Shown: positions 8,637 to 18,827, numbered from the stretch's first letter. The stretch: 35,969 nucleotides of DNA from an uncultured Bacteroidota bacterium (GCA_903839195.1 CAIMBK010000113.1:1-35969), one strand, 5' to 3'. Program-made: numbers and translations. Notes: generated by a model from the sequence alone, not told the origin.

Positions 8637-10064
8637 TTACAAGGATAATTTCTTGTGAATATCTTCCACAAACTTTTTAAATTGTTTGTCTGTAGATACT
8701 AAATTGTCAACGGTTTTGCAAGCGTGTAATACGGTTGCGTGATCTCGGTCGCCAATTTGTGAGCCAATATTTGCTAAGGAAGCTTTGGTAAATTTTTTCG
8801 CAAAGAACATGGCCAATTGTCTGGCTTGAACCACGTGTCTTTTTCTAGTTTTAGATTGTAATGTTTCTAAATCCAATTGAAAATAATCGGAAACTATTTT
8901 TTGGATGTAATCAATAGAAACTTCACGTTTCACATTTTTCACAAATTTTTCAACTACTAGTTTCGCCAAATCAATGGTTACTTCTTTTTTATTGAAAGAA
9001 GATTGCGCAATTAAAGATATTATCGCTCCTTCAAGTTCACGAACATTTGATTTGATATTTCGTGCTACATATTCAATTATTTCTTCTGGAATTTCAACAC
9101 CATCTCGATAAAGAATATTTTTCAAGATAGAAATTCTAGTTTCATAATCCGGTTGGTGTAATTCTGCAGAAAGTCCCCATTTGAAACGAGATAAAAGACG
9201 TTGCTCTATATCTTGCATATCAACTGGTGCTTTGTCTGAGGTAAGAATAACTTGTTTGCCGTTTTGATGCAGGTAGTTAAAAATGTGGAAAAACACATCT
9301 TGAGTTCCGGTTTTTCCTGATAAAAACTGAACATCATCGATAATCAAAACATCAATTAATTGATAAAAATGAATAAAATCATTTCTATTGTTTTTCTTAA
9401 CGGAATCTATATATTGTTGTGTGAATATTTCTGCCGAAATGTACAACACGGTTTTTTCTGGATATTTGTCTTTTATTTCAACCCCAATAGCGTGAGCCAA
9501 ATGCGTTTTTCCTAGTCCAACACCACCAAAAATTAATAAAGGATTAAATGATGTTCCGCCCGGTTTGTTGGCAACAGCCATACCAGCCGATCGAGCCAAA
9601 CGATTGGAATCACCTTCAAGGAAATTTTCAAAACTATAATTAGCATTAAGCTGTGATTCGATTTTTAAATTTCTAATTCCTGGAATAACAAACGGATTTC
9701 TTAATTCAGGGTTTAGGTTTTTAAAAGGAGCGTCAACTTCTTGTGATTTCATAGGACTTCTATGAGCGCTTGGCAATTGTTCGGTAAATGGTTGTTTATT
9801 TCCATAAGTGTTCTCCATTTTAATTTTATAGAGTAACTTTGCGTTTTTTCCGAGTTCTTTGGTAAGCGCAACTTTTAATAATTTCACATAATGTTCTTCA
9901 AGCCATTCGTAGAAAAATTTACTTGGTACTTGAATGTACAACGCGTTATCGGTTAGTTCAACTGATTTTATCGGTTCAAACCATGTTTTATAGGCTTGAT
10001 CTTGAATGTTGTCTTTTATAAAAGACAGACAGTTTTCCCATACTGATTCCGCAGTTTTACTCAT
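8637..10064 (-). CDS. dnaA: Chromosomal replication initiator protein DnaA
   Basis: Walker A GGVGLGKTHLAHAIG, Walker B LIIDDVQFLSGK, C-terminal DNA-binding signature 'IGDRDHATVLHACKTV'. Confidence 0.98.
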   Translation of the reverse strand: MSKTAESVWENCLSFIKDNIQDQAYKTWFEPIKSVELTDNALYIQVPSKFFYEWLEEHYVKLLKVALTKELGKNAKLLYKIKMENTYGNKQPFTEQLPSAHRSPMKSQEVDAPFKNLNPELRNPFVIPGIRNLKIESQLNANYSFENFLEGDSNRLARSAGMAVANKPGGTSFNPLLIFGGVGLGKTHLAHAIGVEIKDKYPEKTVLYISAEIFTQQYIDSVKKNNRNDFIHFYQLIDVLIIDDVQFLSGKTGTQDVFFHIFNYLHQNGKQVILTSDKAPVDMQDIEQRLLSRFKWGLSAELHQPDYETRISILKNILYRDGVEIPEEIIEYVARNIKSNVRELEGAIISLIAQSSFNKKEVTIDLAKLVVEKFVKNVKREVSIDYIQKIVSDYFQLDLETLQSKTRKRHVVQARQLAMFFAKKFTKASLANIGSQIGDRDHATVLHACKTVDNLVSTDKQFKKFVEDIHKKLSL

Positions 10065-10257
10065 TATAATATTAAAAGTTTATTTAGGTTAATTTAGGGT
10101 CTTAAGGCTCTGAAAAGTTGTAAAAAAGGCAGTGATTTTTCCAAGACACAAATATGTGAACAAAAATCGTTAAAAAAAAATAAATTAGTAGTTTATTTTT
10201 TAAAATTTTTGTTGTATGAAGAATAGTATATTTTAAAGCATTAATTAAATATTAAGT

Positions 10258-10662
10258 ATGAAAGAGCATCAAGTTCAAGTTCGCGTTCGGTATTCTGAAA
10301 CCGATCAAATGGGAGTTGTTTATCACGGAAATTATATTCCTTATTTTGAAATTGGAAGAGTGGAATGGTTAAGAAACAAAGGTGTTTCTTACAAAATGAT
10401 GGAAGAAAATGGCATTGCGCTCCCTATAGTTTCTATGCAAATTAATTATAAAAAACCAGCCCGTTACGATGAACTCTTAACTATAAAAACCACCTTCAAA
10501 AGCCAAACTTCGGTAAAGATTGAGTTTGAATGCGAAATTTTCAACGAAGCATCCGACTTGTTAACAACTGCAAATTTCATCCTTGTTTTTGTTTCCCTGA
10601 ATACGGGACGTCCCATTTCGCCACCGGATTATATTGAGGCGCTTTTGAGCGAATTAAAATAA
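10258..10662 (+). CDS. Acyl-CoA thioesterase, YbgC/4-hydroxybenzoyl-CoA thioesterase family (hot-dog fold)
   Basis: 'VRVRYSETDQMGVVYHGNYIPYFEIGRVEWLR' is the diagnostic YbgC/FadM active-site region. Confidence 0.93.
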   Translation: MKEHQVQVRVRYSETDQMGVVYHGNYIPYFEIGRVEWLRNKGVSYKMMEENGIALPIVSMQINYKKPARYDELLTIKTTFKSQTSVKIEFECEIFNEASDLLTTANFILVFVSLNTGRPISPPDYIEALLSELK

Positions 10663-10668
10663 AATAGA

Positions 10669-11280
10669 TTAATCCTTTATTTGTATGGAAACGCCGAATA
10701 TTTCGTTGAAAGCGGCAAAAACATTTGAAGCGTTTTTTTTACGAACGGCAATTTCAATTTTACAGGTTTCGGCTAAGTTTTGAGAAATTAGTTCTAGATT
10801 TTTTTCTTTAATAACGCGCATTACTTTATTGATATTTTGATAATCAAATTCAATAATATAGCTAATGTCAATTGTTTTTTCAATTATTTCGGAAGCTTCA
10901 ATTGCCATTTGGGCGCAAGTTTTATAGGCCGTTATCAAACCACCAACGCCTAATTTGGTTCCGCCAAAAAACCGAACAACTACAATTACTATGTTGGTTA
11001 ATCCAAAAGATTGTATTTGACCATAAATTGGCATTCCAGCACTATTACTGGGTTCGCCGTCATCATTTGCCCGATATTGAAACGAAGTTGTTCCTGTTTG
11101 AAATGCATAACAAAAATGAACCGCGCCAAAATGTTTCTTGCGCAAGGGTTCTAAGATGGATTTTATTTCGTTTTCGGAAGTTATTGGAAAAGCATAGCCA
11201 AAAAACTTGCTGCTTTTTTCTTTAAATAAGACTTCTTCGGAAGGGTTTTTGATGGTTTTGTACGAATCGGTTGTATTCAA
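10669..11280 (-). CDS. YigZ/IMPACT family protein
   Basis: 'FRANDDGEPSNSAGMPI'-like region (YRANDDGEPSNSAGMPIYGQIQSFGLTNIVIVVVRFFGGTKLGVGGLITAYK) is the IMPACT/YigZ signature. Confidence 0.93.
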   Translation of the reverse strand: MNTTDSYKTIKNPSEEVLFKEKSSKFFGYAFPITSENEIKSILEPLRKKHFGAVHFCYAFQTGTTSFQYRANDDGEPSNSAGMPIYGQIQSFGLTNIVIVVVRFFGGTKLGVGGLITAYKTCAQMAIEASEIIEKTIDISYIIEFDYQNINKVMRVIKEKNLELISQNLAETCKIEIAVRKKNASNVFAAFNEIFGVSIQIKD

Positions 11281-11303
11281 TAGATTGTGATTTTGGCTTT
11301 AAT

Positions 11304-11912
11304 TTACGGGATAAGTATCCGATTTTCAAATAGTTGAACAACATCTTCTTTTCCAACTTGTAAATTCCAAACATTTATTCCGAGCGCGGCAGCTGCATCG
11401 GTGTTTTCTTTTTTGTCATCAATAAATAAAGTCCGTTTTGGCGATAAATCATTTTTTTGAATAACATAATTAAAAATTTCGGCGTCGGGTTTTCGCATCC
11501 CTAATTCAAAAGAAAAATATACTTTTTCAAAACATTGATAAAAATCTCTATAAAAAGATTCGCCAACTTTGTGTTGAAACGTATCAATATGAATCGAATC
11601 GGTATTGCTTAAAAGAAAAAGTCGGTATTTTGAGGTTAATAATTGTAAAAATTCCAATCTATATAAAGGAAAATCCAACAAAATGGTGTTCCATGCAGCT
11701 CGAACCTCTTCATTTGAAGCGTTGGGTAAGTATTTTTGAAATCCTTCGATGAAATTCGATTCAGAAATTTGCCCTTTTTCGAATTGAGAATTAATTGTTC
11801 TTAGGTCATCATTCCAGTCATACAATCCCAATTTATTAAAAGCAAGCACAGGCGCTTCTTTATCAAGATTGATAAAAATGTCTCCAAAATCAAAAATTAT
11901 AGTGTTCACCAT
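11304..11912 (-). CDS. HAD-superfamily hydrolase
   Basis: 'IIFDFGDIFINLD', 'LFLLSNTDSIH', 'MRKPDAEIF', 'TLFIDDKKENTDAAAALGI' = HAD motifs I-IV, although motif I reads DFGDI rather than DxDGT. Confidence 0.9.
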   Translation of the reverse strand: MVNTIIFDFGDIFINLDKEAPVLAFNKLGLYDWNDDLRTINSQFEKGQISESNFIEGFQKYLPNASNEEVRAAWNTILLDFPLYRLEFLQLLTSKYRLFLLSNTDSIHIDTFQHKVGESFYRDFYQCFEKVYFSFELGMRKPDAEIFNYVIQKNDLSPKRTLFIDDKKENTDAAAALGINVWNLQVGKEDVVQLFENRILIP

Positions 11913-12966
11913 GGTTTCGATATTGTATTAATTCATCAGTAATAAGTGCCTTTTTTTCAAAAGGTTTTTGGTCAATTATTGGCGCTTTTGTCCCCGATTT
12001 TAAATCTATTTTTCCAACAAAAATGCGTGCTTCGTCCCAAAGGTTTTCATCAATAAAACGTTGTAATGTGTCTCTTCCGCCTTCAATTAGTACTGATTGA
12101 ATTTTGTTTTTATATAAAACATCTAAGATTTGGCGGGTACTATTGAAATGGAAGTCAATAGTTTCATAAACAATATTTTCTTTTTCTGATTCTTGTTTGG
12201 TTTCATAAATGAGTATTGTTTTAACTTCATTATCAAAGATATAACTTTCTTTTGATATACAATTTTTTCTGTCAATAACTATTCGAACTGGATTATTTCC
12301 CGTCCAATCCCGAACATTTAGTTTCGGATTATCTGCCAAAACAGTTGTTGTTCCAACCAAAATCGCCTGTTCTTCGCTTCGCCATTTGTGAACCAATTGT
12401 CTGGAATATGCATTTGAAATCCAAACGGGTGCTTGCGATTCTCTATTTTCGGGCGCAATAAATCCGTCTTGACTTTCGGCCCATTTCAAAATAATATAAG
12501 GTCTTTTTTGGATATGAAAAGTAAAAAAACGCTTGTTTAATTCATGACATTCTTTTTCTAAAATTCCAACGGTTACATTTTTCCCTGCTTCAATTAGTTT
12601 TTTGATGCCATTACCAGCTACTTTTTCGTTTGGATCGACGGTTCCAATTACCACATTTGGAATCTTATTTTGGATAATCAAATCGGCGCAAGGTGGCGTT
12701 TTGCCATAATGACTACACGGTTCTAAACTAACATATATCGTCGCTTTTGCTAATAATGATTTGTCTTTTACAGCACGAATGGCGTGTACTTCGGCATGAG
12801 ATTCACCCGATTTTTTGTGCCAGCCTTCGCCAATAATATGGTCGTTGTAAACAATAACACTTCCTACCAAAGGATTCGGATAGGTTGTTCCTAAACCATT
12901 TTTGGCCAATTCGATGCAACGTTTTATGTAAAATTCATGTATCTTCACACCACAAAAATAAGACAT
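11890..12966 (-). CDS. ribD: Bifunctional diaminohydroxyphosphoribosylaminopyrimidine deaminase / 5-amino-6-(5-phosphoribosylamino)uracil reductase
   Basis: Deaminase zinc motifs 'GESHAEVHAI' and 'EPCSHYGKTPPCAD'; 'GTVDPNEKVAGNGIKKLIEAG'; reductase 'ILVGTTTVLADNPKLNVR' and 'VLIEGGRDTLQRFIDENLWDEARIF'. A GTG start at 12948 is an alternative to ATG at 12966. The 3' end overlaps the HAD gene by 23 bp. Confidence 0.94.
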   Translation of the reverse strand: MSYFCGVKIHEFYIKRCIELAKNGLGTTYPNPLVGSVIVYNDHIIGEGWHKKSGESHAEVHAIRAVKDKSLLAKATIYVSLEPCSHYGKTPPCADLIIQNKIPNVVIGTVDPNEKVAGNGIKKLIEAGKNVTVGILEKECHELNKRFFTFHIQKRPYIILKWAESQDGFIAPENRESQAPVWISNAYSRQLVHKWRSEEQAILVGTTTVLADNPKLNVRDWTGNNPVRIVIDRKNCISKESYIFDNEVKTILIYETKQESEKENIVYETIDFHFNSTRQILDVLYKNKIQSVLIEGGRDTLQRFIDENLWDEARIFVGKIDLKSGTKAPIIDQKPFEKKALITDELIQYRNHGEHYNF

Positions 12967-12976
12967 TACTTTTAGA

Positions 12977-13477
12977 ATGACATCGATACGAATAAGAGAA
13001 ATCAAAAAGTCCGACAACCAACAAATTGCCGAAGTCATTCGTCAGGTTTTTATTTCTGATAATTATCCCAAATCGGGAACTGCTTTTGCCGACCCGCAAC
13101 TGGATTGTATGTTTGAAACCTATAACCAACCCAAATCCTGTTATTTTGTTGTTGAAAAAGACGGAAAAATCCTTGGTGGTTGCGGAATTAATCAATTGAA
13201 AAACTCGGATGAAAACATTTGCGAATTGCAAAAAATGTACTTTCTTTCTGAAATTCGTGGCAAAGGTATTGGGTATTCAATGATTCAGGAATGTTTGAAA
13301 AAAGCGATGGAATTTGGATATGAAAAATGCTATTTAGAAACCCTTTCCGAGATGCTTCCTGCCCAAAAACTCTATCGAAAAGTTGGGTTTGATTATCTGG
13401 AAAAATCCCTAGGAAATACGGGTCACACCAATTGTCCGGTTTGGATGATTAAAGAATTAGTAATAAAAAATGAATAA
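12977..13477 (+). CDS. GNAT family N-acetyltransferase
   Basis: 'LQKMYFLSEIRGKGIGYSMIQECLKKAMEFGYEKCYLETLSEMLPAQKLYRKVGFDYLEKSLGNTGH'. Confidence 0.9.
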   Translation: MTSIRIREIKKSDNQQIAEVIRQVFISDNYPKSGTAFADPQLDCMFETYNQPKSCYFVVEKDGKILGGCGINQLKNSDENICELQKMYFLSEIRGKGIGYSMIQECLKKAMEFGYEKCYLETLSEMLPAQKLYRKVGFDYLEKSLGNTGHTNCPVWMIKELVIKNE

Positions 13478-13483
13478 TTGAAA

Positions 13484-14344
13484 ATGCTTGTAAAAACGTA
13501 CAAATCCTTATTTCAAAAAGAACTTTCTTCGCTTTATGACGCTATGGAAATCGAGAGTTTCTTCTTTCTTATTTTGGAACAATTTAGGAATTTAAAACGA
13601 ATTGATTTGGCGTTACAACCGGATTTAGAATTTACAGAAGCTGAAATTTCGCAATGGAATCTAGTTTTAGAACAGTTAAAAATAGAAATTCCGATTCAAT
13701 ATATATTAGGAAAAACTCATTTTTATGGTTTAGAATTTCAAGTAAATCCCAATGTTTTAATTCCAAGGCCCGAAACGGAGGAATTGGTCGATTGGATCAT
13801 TAAAACGAATTCCAACGGTAATTTATCGCCGATAAAAATTATTGATATCGGAACAGGAAGTGGTTGTATCGCAATTTCATTGGCCAAAAACCTCCCAAAC
13901 GCTTCCGTTTTTGCGCTTGATGTTTCCAAAAAAGCTTTGGAAATTGCCCAAATAAATGCCCTTCAAAATGAAACTAAGATAACTTTTATCGAAAATAATA
14001 TTCTTGAAACTACTAATTTTGAGCAACAATTTGATGTGATTGTTTCCAATCCGCCGTATGTTCGAAATTTAGAAAAAGCCGAAATCAAGAAAAATGTTTT
14101 TGAGAATGAGCCTCATTTGGCTTTGTTTGTTGCTGATGATAATGCGTTACTTTTTTATAGAAAAATTGCTCAAATCGCTATGAAAAACCTCCAACCTAGC
14201 GGACAATTGTTTTTTGAAATTAATCAATATCTTGGAAAAGAAACGCTTGATTTGCTTGCCGATTTAGGGTTTCAAAATATAGAACTCCGTCAAGATATTT
14301 ATGGAAATGATCGAATGATTTCTTGTAGAAAAGAAACAAATTGA
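13484..14344 (+). CDS. prmC: Peptide chain release factor N(5)-glutamine methyltransferase
   Basis: 'IPIQYILGKTHFYGLEFQVNPNVLIPRPETEELVDWII', 'IIDIGTGSGCIAISLAKNLP', and the NPPY motif in 'DVIVSNPPYVRNLEKAEI'. Confidence 0.95.
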   Translation: MLVKTYKSLFQKELSSLYDAMEIESFFFLILEQFRNLKRIDLALQPDLEFTEAEISQWNLVLEQLKIEIPIQYILGKTHFYGLEFQVNPNVLIPRPETEELVDWIIKTNSNGNLSPIKIIDIGTGSGCIAISLAKNLPNASVFALDVSKKALEIAQINALQNETKITFIENNILETTNFEQQFDVIVSNPPYVRNLEKAEIKKNVFENEPHLALFVADDNALLFYRKIAQIAMKNLQPSGQLFFEINQYLGKETLDLLADLGFQNIELRQDIYGNDRMISCRKETN

Positions 14345-14351
14345 ACAAAAA

Positions 14352-15593
14352 TTATTCGTAGCGCAAAGCTTCAATCGGATCGAGTTTGGAAGCTTTTAAA
14401 GCGGGATAAGAACCTGAAACGACCGCTACAATAAAGGTGGTAATAAAAGCCGCCACAATAGCCGCCCATGGAATTACGAAACTAAAATCGATGGCCGACG
14501 AAATTCCGTAACCGATTAATATTCCAAATATAATACCTACCATTCCGCCAATTTGCCCAATGATTAATGTTTCTATAAAAAACTGAAAAGCGATGGTGCT
14601 TCTTTTGGCGCCCAGAGCTTTCCGAACTCCAATTTCCCGCGTTCTTTCGGTAACCGAAACTAGCATGATATTCATTAATGCAATAGAAGAACCAAAAATG
14701 GTAATAATTCCGATAATCCAGGCCGAAGCGCTTAAAACACTGGTCATTTCTGAAATCCGATTGATTAAATCATCACTTCTTGAAACGCCAAAATTGTTGT
14801 CTTGAACCGGGCTCAATTTCCGAACGCGTCGCATTGTATTGTTTGCATTGGCAATGGCTTCTTCCAATAATTGGTCTTTTGAAACCATTGTACTAATAGA
14901 ATAATTGATGCTTGGCGCCGTAAATAAAGAACGAGCCACTTGAATTGGAATTAATACTCGTAAATCTTGACTATTTCCAAAAGTGGAGCCTTTTTCTTTC
15001 AACATTCCGATGATTTTGAATTTGGCTCCCCGGATAGAAATTACTTTATCAATCGGATTGACGTCTTTTAATAATCCTTTTTCAAAATCGGAACCAACGA
15101 TACAAGTATAAGTATTATTGTCAACATCAAAACTCGTGAAATTTCTACCCATGGTTGTTTCTAAACCCGAATTTGCCAAAAAATGTTCGTCAACTCCCAA
15201 AACAGAAATTTCTGGATCCGTTTTTTGGGATTCAAATTTTACTTCGGCTTTTGAAGTCGCGGTAAATGATAGTGAGGTTTCTGTAAATGGATATTTGTAG
15301 GACTGTTTGAAGGCTTTTGCTTCAGGATAGGAAATAATCGGATTAGATCTTTCAATTTCATCTCCGCCACGTCTTCGGATGCTCGTTTCGTATTGACTTA
15401 TATTAAAAGTATTGGAACCCATGGAAGCAAAATTGGTTGACAACGTATTTTTTAAGGCCGAAACAACTGTTAATATTCCCACCAAGGCTGTAATTCCGAT
15501 GGCGATAATTAATATGGTAAGTATGGTTCGAAGTAATTGTGTTCGAATGGATCCTATGGCGATTCTAATATTTTCGGAAATTAATGTAAACAT
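14352..15593 (-). CDS. ABC transporter permease, MacB/FtsX family
   Basis: N-terminal TM plus MacB-PCD region, C-terminal FtsX domain 'ALMNIMLVSVTERTREIGVRKALGAKRSTIAFQFFIETLIIGQIGGMVGIIFG' and 'YPALKASKLDPIEALRYE'. Confidence 0.93.
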   Translation of the reverse strand: MFTLISENIRIAIGSIRTQLLRTILTILIIAIGITALVGILTVVSALKNTLSTNFASMGSNTFNISQYETSIRRRGGDEIERSNPIISYPEAKAFKQSYKYPFTETSLSFTATSKAEVKFESQKTDPEISVLGVDEHFLANSGLETTMGRNFTSFDVDNNTYTCIVGSDFEKGLLKDVNPIDKVISIRGAKFKIIGMLKEKGSTFGNSQDLRVLIPIQVARSLFTAPSINYSISTMVSKDQLLEEAIANANNTMRRVRKLSPVQDNNFGVSRSDDLINRISEMTSVLSASAWIIGIITIFGSSIALMNIMLVSVTERTREIGVRKALGAKRSTIAFQFFIETLIIGQIGGMVGIIFGILIGYGISSAIDFSFVIPWAAIVAAFITTFIVAVVSGSYPALKASKLDPIEALRYE

Positions 15594-15700
15594 CTTAAAA
15601 AGTTTGAGACGAAATTACGCTTTTTGTAACAAGTTTGGAAACGAAGTGGTTATATTTATATAAAAAATAAGATATTTGCATATTGATTTTGGTTTTTATT

Positions 15701-15727
15701 AAATCCAAATCCCAAATCCTAAATACT
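15701..15727. repeat. Short degenerate AAATCCC-type heptad array
   Basis: AAATCC AAATCCC AAATCCT AAATACT just upstream of hisS; same unit as 959-1035. Confidence 0.7.
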
Positions 15728-15736
15728 AATTGCACA

Positions 15737-17110
15737 ATGGCTTCAAAACCAAGTATTCCAAAAGGCACGCGTGATTTTTCTCCAGAAGAAGTAGCAAAAC
15801 GCCACTATATTATTCAAATTATGAAAACTAATTTTGAAAAATATGGTTTTCAACCTATTGAAACACCTTCTTTCGAAAATTCTGAAACCTTGATGGGCAA
15901 ATACGGAGAAGAAGGTGATCGATTGATTTTTAAGATTTTGAATTCAGGCGATTATTTGGCCAATGCCAATGAAATGGCTTTGCAAAATAAAGAAAGTAAT
16001 AAATTGACTTCAAGTATTTCCGAAAAAGCCCTTCGGTATGATTTGACCGTTCCCTTTGCTCGTTATGTGGTTCAACACCAAAACGAAATAGAATTTCCAT
16101 TTAAAAGATATCAAATTCAGCCCGTTTGGCGCGCTGATCGACCGCAAAAAGGACGTTTTAGAGAATTTTTTCAATGTGATGCCGATGTGGTTGGTTCAAA
16201 ATCATTATGGCAAGAAGTAGAATTAGTGCAACTTTATGATGCTGTTTTTGCTGAATTGGGATTGAAAGGCGTTGTCATAAAAATTAACAACCGAAAAATT
16301 CTATCTGGAATTGCCGAAGTCATTGGCGCATCTGATAAATTGATTGATTTTACGGTGGCTTTGGACAAATTGGATAAAATAGGAGAGGATGGTGTCAAAA
16401 AAGAAATGCTCGAAAAAGGGATTTCGCCAGAGGCGCTCAAAAAAGTGCAGCCTTTATTCAATTTCACTGGAACCATTACTGAGAAAATAGAAAAATTATC
16501 GCAGCTTTTAGCTACGTCTGCAGAAGGAATGAAAGGCATTTCCGAATTGCAATTTATTTGTGAAAACGCATTAAATATTGGATTAAACACTGCCGTTCTT
16601 GATCTCGATGTGACTTTGGCTCGTGGATTAAATTATTATACAGGTGCTATTTTTGAAGTTGCACCGCCTCAATCGGTGGCCATGGGGTCTATTGGTGGCG
16701 GAGGAAGGTACGATGATTTGACGGGAATTTTTGGATTGAAAGACATGAGTGGCGTGGGGATTTCATTTGGTTTGGATCGAATTTATTTGGTTTTAGATGA
16801 ATTAAATTTATTTCCCGAAACGGTGGCTTCTACTTCGAAGGCATTGTTTATTAATTACGGCGAAAAAGAAGCGTTTTATTGTATGAAAGCCATTCAAAAA
16901 CTTCGAAATTCAGGTTTAATAGTGGAAATGTATCCGGATGCGGTAAAAGTGGGAAAACAATTTCAATATGCCGATAAACGCGGAATTCCATTTGCCGTAA
17001 TTGTTGGTGAAACCGAAATGAATGAAGGAAAATTTGCTCTGAAAAACGTAGCTTCAGGGGAACAATTTTTACTCGATCTCGAAGCACTTCAAAAACATTT
17101 AGGAAACTAA
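15737..17110 (+). CDS. hisS: Histidyl-tRNA synthetase
   Basis: [18 protein letters not shown]; class II motifs '[12 protein letters not shown]', '[34 protein letters not shown]', '[14 protein letters not shown]', 'GGGGRYDDL'. The ORF-track start at 15683 extends upstream through the heptad repeat. Confidence 0.97.
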   Translation: MASKPSIPKGTRDFSPEEVAKRHYIIQIMKTNFEKYGFQPIETPSFENSETLMGKYGEEGDRLIFKILNSGDYLANANEMALQNKESNKLTSSISEKALRYDLTVPFARYVVQHQNEIEFPFKRYQIQPVWRADRPQKGRFREFFQCDADVVGSKSLWQEVELVQLYDAVFAELGLKGVVIKINNRKILSGIAEVIGASDKLIDFTVALDKLDKIGEDGVKKEMLEKGISPEALKKVQPLFNFTGTITEKIEKLSQLLATSAEGMKGISELQFICENALNIGLNTAVLDLDVTLARGLNYYTGAIFEVAPPQSVAMGSIGGGGRYDDLTGIFGLKDMSGVGISFGLDRIYLVLDELNLFPETVASTSKALFINYGEKEAFYCMKAIQKLRNSGLIVEMYPDAVKVGKQFQYADKRGIPFAVIVGETEMNEGKFALKNVASGEQFLLDLEALQKHLGN

Positions 17111-17270
17111 TTTGTATTAAATTTTGGTCTATTTTTCTCCAAATAAATAATTTTTATCTGTTAAACAATTGTTATTAATTTCGCTTAATATGTTAATTTT
17201 TTTATAAATTAATCATTAAGATTTAAATTTATCCACTTGTATTACTTTGATAAACAAATATTTAAATGAT

Positions 17271-18566
17271 ATGAAAACAAAACTATTTTTACTATTTTTT
17301 TTGATTTTTCAATTAACCGAGGCACAAAACATTACTTTTTCAGACCCAGTTCTTAAAGATTTTTTGCTGATTGCAACTACTAATTTTAATCAAGATCCAA
17401 ATAATTACATCACATATCCACCAATTGACGCTAATAGCGATGGCGAAATTTCGTTTTCGGAAGCTTTAAGTGTTATCGGTTTGGATTTATATTATTTGAA
17501 CATAACTGATTTAGAAGGTTTGCAATATTTCACTAATCTAAAAGTGATTACGACCTATTATGCTAATTTTCCGAATTTCAACCAACCTACTTTGGTAAAT
17601 CTGGAGCAATTAAGTCTCTTAAATTCGGTCGGTTATTCGTCATTGACTTCTGTGGATGTTTCTAATAACACTAATTTAGTTAAGTTACAATGTTCGAGCG
17701 ATTTAATAACTTCTTTAGACTTATCAAATAATACCCTTTTACAAACGGTTGACATTTATTGTCCATCGTTAACAGCAGTAAATTTCAGCAATTTGGTTAA
17801 TTTAAAAAACTTAAGTTATATAGGGAAATTACCAACAATTGATATTTCAGATGCTGTAAATTTGTTAAATTTAAATTGTATAGGTTCTTCGGGTACTTAT
17901 TCTTATCCGTTAGAAAATCGTTTAACTTCGATAGATTTATCCAATCAAACAAAATTGATAAATTTAGATCTAGCTGGTAATTTGTTATCCAGTTTAGATT
18001 TGAGTTTTTGTCCAAATCTAGAACGGATTTCCATTTCAAATAATCTACTTAGTACTTTAAATATTACTAATGTGGCTTATGTCAAAAACTTCTTTTGTGA
18101 AGGAAATTTACTTACTGATTTGAATGTGGATGCGATGTTTAATTTGAAGAATTTTTCTTGTAAAAATAACCAACTAACCAGTTTGTCAACTAAAAATAGA
18201 GTCATAGAAGAGTACATTGATTTTTCGGGGAATCCTGATTTAAATTCCATTTGTTGCGATGCCAATGAAGTTGTATATATGCAAAATCTATGTTTATTAA
18301 ACAATAATGATACGGTTGTTGTCAATTCAAATTGTGGCGCATCATCCAAAATAGCGATGTATCCGAATCCAGTTAAAGACATGCTTCATTTAAAATCTTC
18401 AATTAGCATTTCAAAAGTAGAAATTTTTAGTACTAGTGGATTATTAGTTATGAAGGATGAGTCTGAAAGCGATGTTATTGATATGAATGTTTTAAAATCT
18501 GGAATGTATTTCATTAGAGTTTACAGTAGCGATGGGGTTGCTGTCATGAAATTTATAAAGCAATAG
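17271..18566 (+). CDS. T9SS-secreted leucine-rich-repeat protein with EF-hand-like loop
   Basis: Signal peptide MKTKLFLLFFLIFQLTEAQ; DANSDGEISFSEAL EF-hand loop; repeated LxxLDLSNNTxL/LTSIDLSNQTKL LRRs; C-terminal 'IAMYPNPVKDMLHLKSSISISKVEIFSTSGLLV...LKSGMYFIRVYSSDGVAVMKFIKQ' type A T9SS sorting domain. Confidence 0.9.
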   Translation: MKTKLFLLFFLIFQLTEAQNITFSDPVLKDFLLIATTNFNQDPNNYITYPPIDANSDGEISFSEALSVIGLDLYYLNITDLEGLQYFTNLKVITTYYANFPNFNQPTLVNLEQLSLLNSVGYSSLTSVDVSNNTNLVKLQCSSDLITSLDLSNNTLLQTVDIYCPSLTAVNFSNLVNLKNLSYIGKLPTIDISDAVNLLNLNCIGSSGTYSYPLENRLTSIDLSNQTKLINLDLAGNLLSSLDLSFCPNLERISISNNLLSTLNITNVAYVKNFFCEGNLLTDLNVDAMFNLKNFSCKNNQLTSLSTKNRVIEEYIDFSGNPDLNSICCDANEVVYMQNLCLLNNNDTVVVNSNCGASSKIAMYPNPVKDMLHLKSSISISKVEIFSTSGLLVMKDESESDVIDMNVLKSGMYFIRVYSSDGVAVMKFIKQ

Positions 18567-18600
18567 CTTGAAATTTAAAAGACCTTTTTTACTTCAATAG

Positions 18601-18634
18601 GACTGTAGAATTTATTTTTCGCAGTCTTTTTTAG
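18601..18634 (+). terminator. Weak intrinsic terminator candidate
   Basis: ggactg ... cagtcttttttag inverted repeat with a T run downstream of the LRR gene. Confidence 0.4.
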
Positions 18635-18827
18635 TTTTATTTGCTATGGTTTTATAGATCGTTTTGATTTTTAATGTTTTACATAAATTAAACACCTTGA
18701 ATAAAAAGAAGCTACTTTAAATAAATTTCAATTGAAACAAATTAACCCTATAAATGATACTTTTTCGCCAAGACTAATTTTGGCTTTTCGTCTATTTTTA
18801 CAAAAAACATTACTTAAATAAAATATT

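Noticed and set aside
12967-13038. Upstream extension of the ribD ORF (MTSAICWLSDFLISLIRIDVILKV...)
   Set aside because: Lies antisense in the GNAT gene; RibD homology begins around 'VKIHEFYIKRCIELA'.
14352-15593. Complete MacB-type efflux system
   Set aside because: Only the permease is present; no ATPase or membrane-fusion gene is adjacent in the window, so no system-level claim is made.
17111-17270. oriC candidate from TTATCCACT (near-match to a DnaA box) around 17230
   Set aside because: A single imperfect 9-mer in an AT-rich gap is expected by chance and no cluster is visible.
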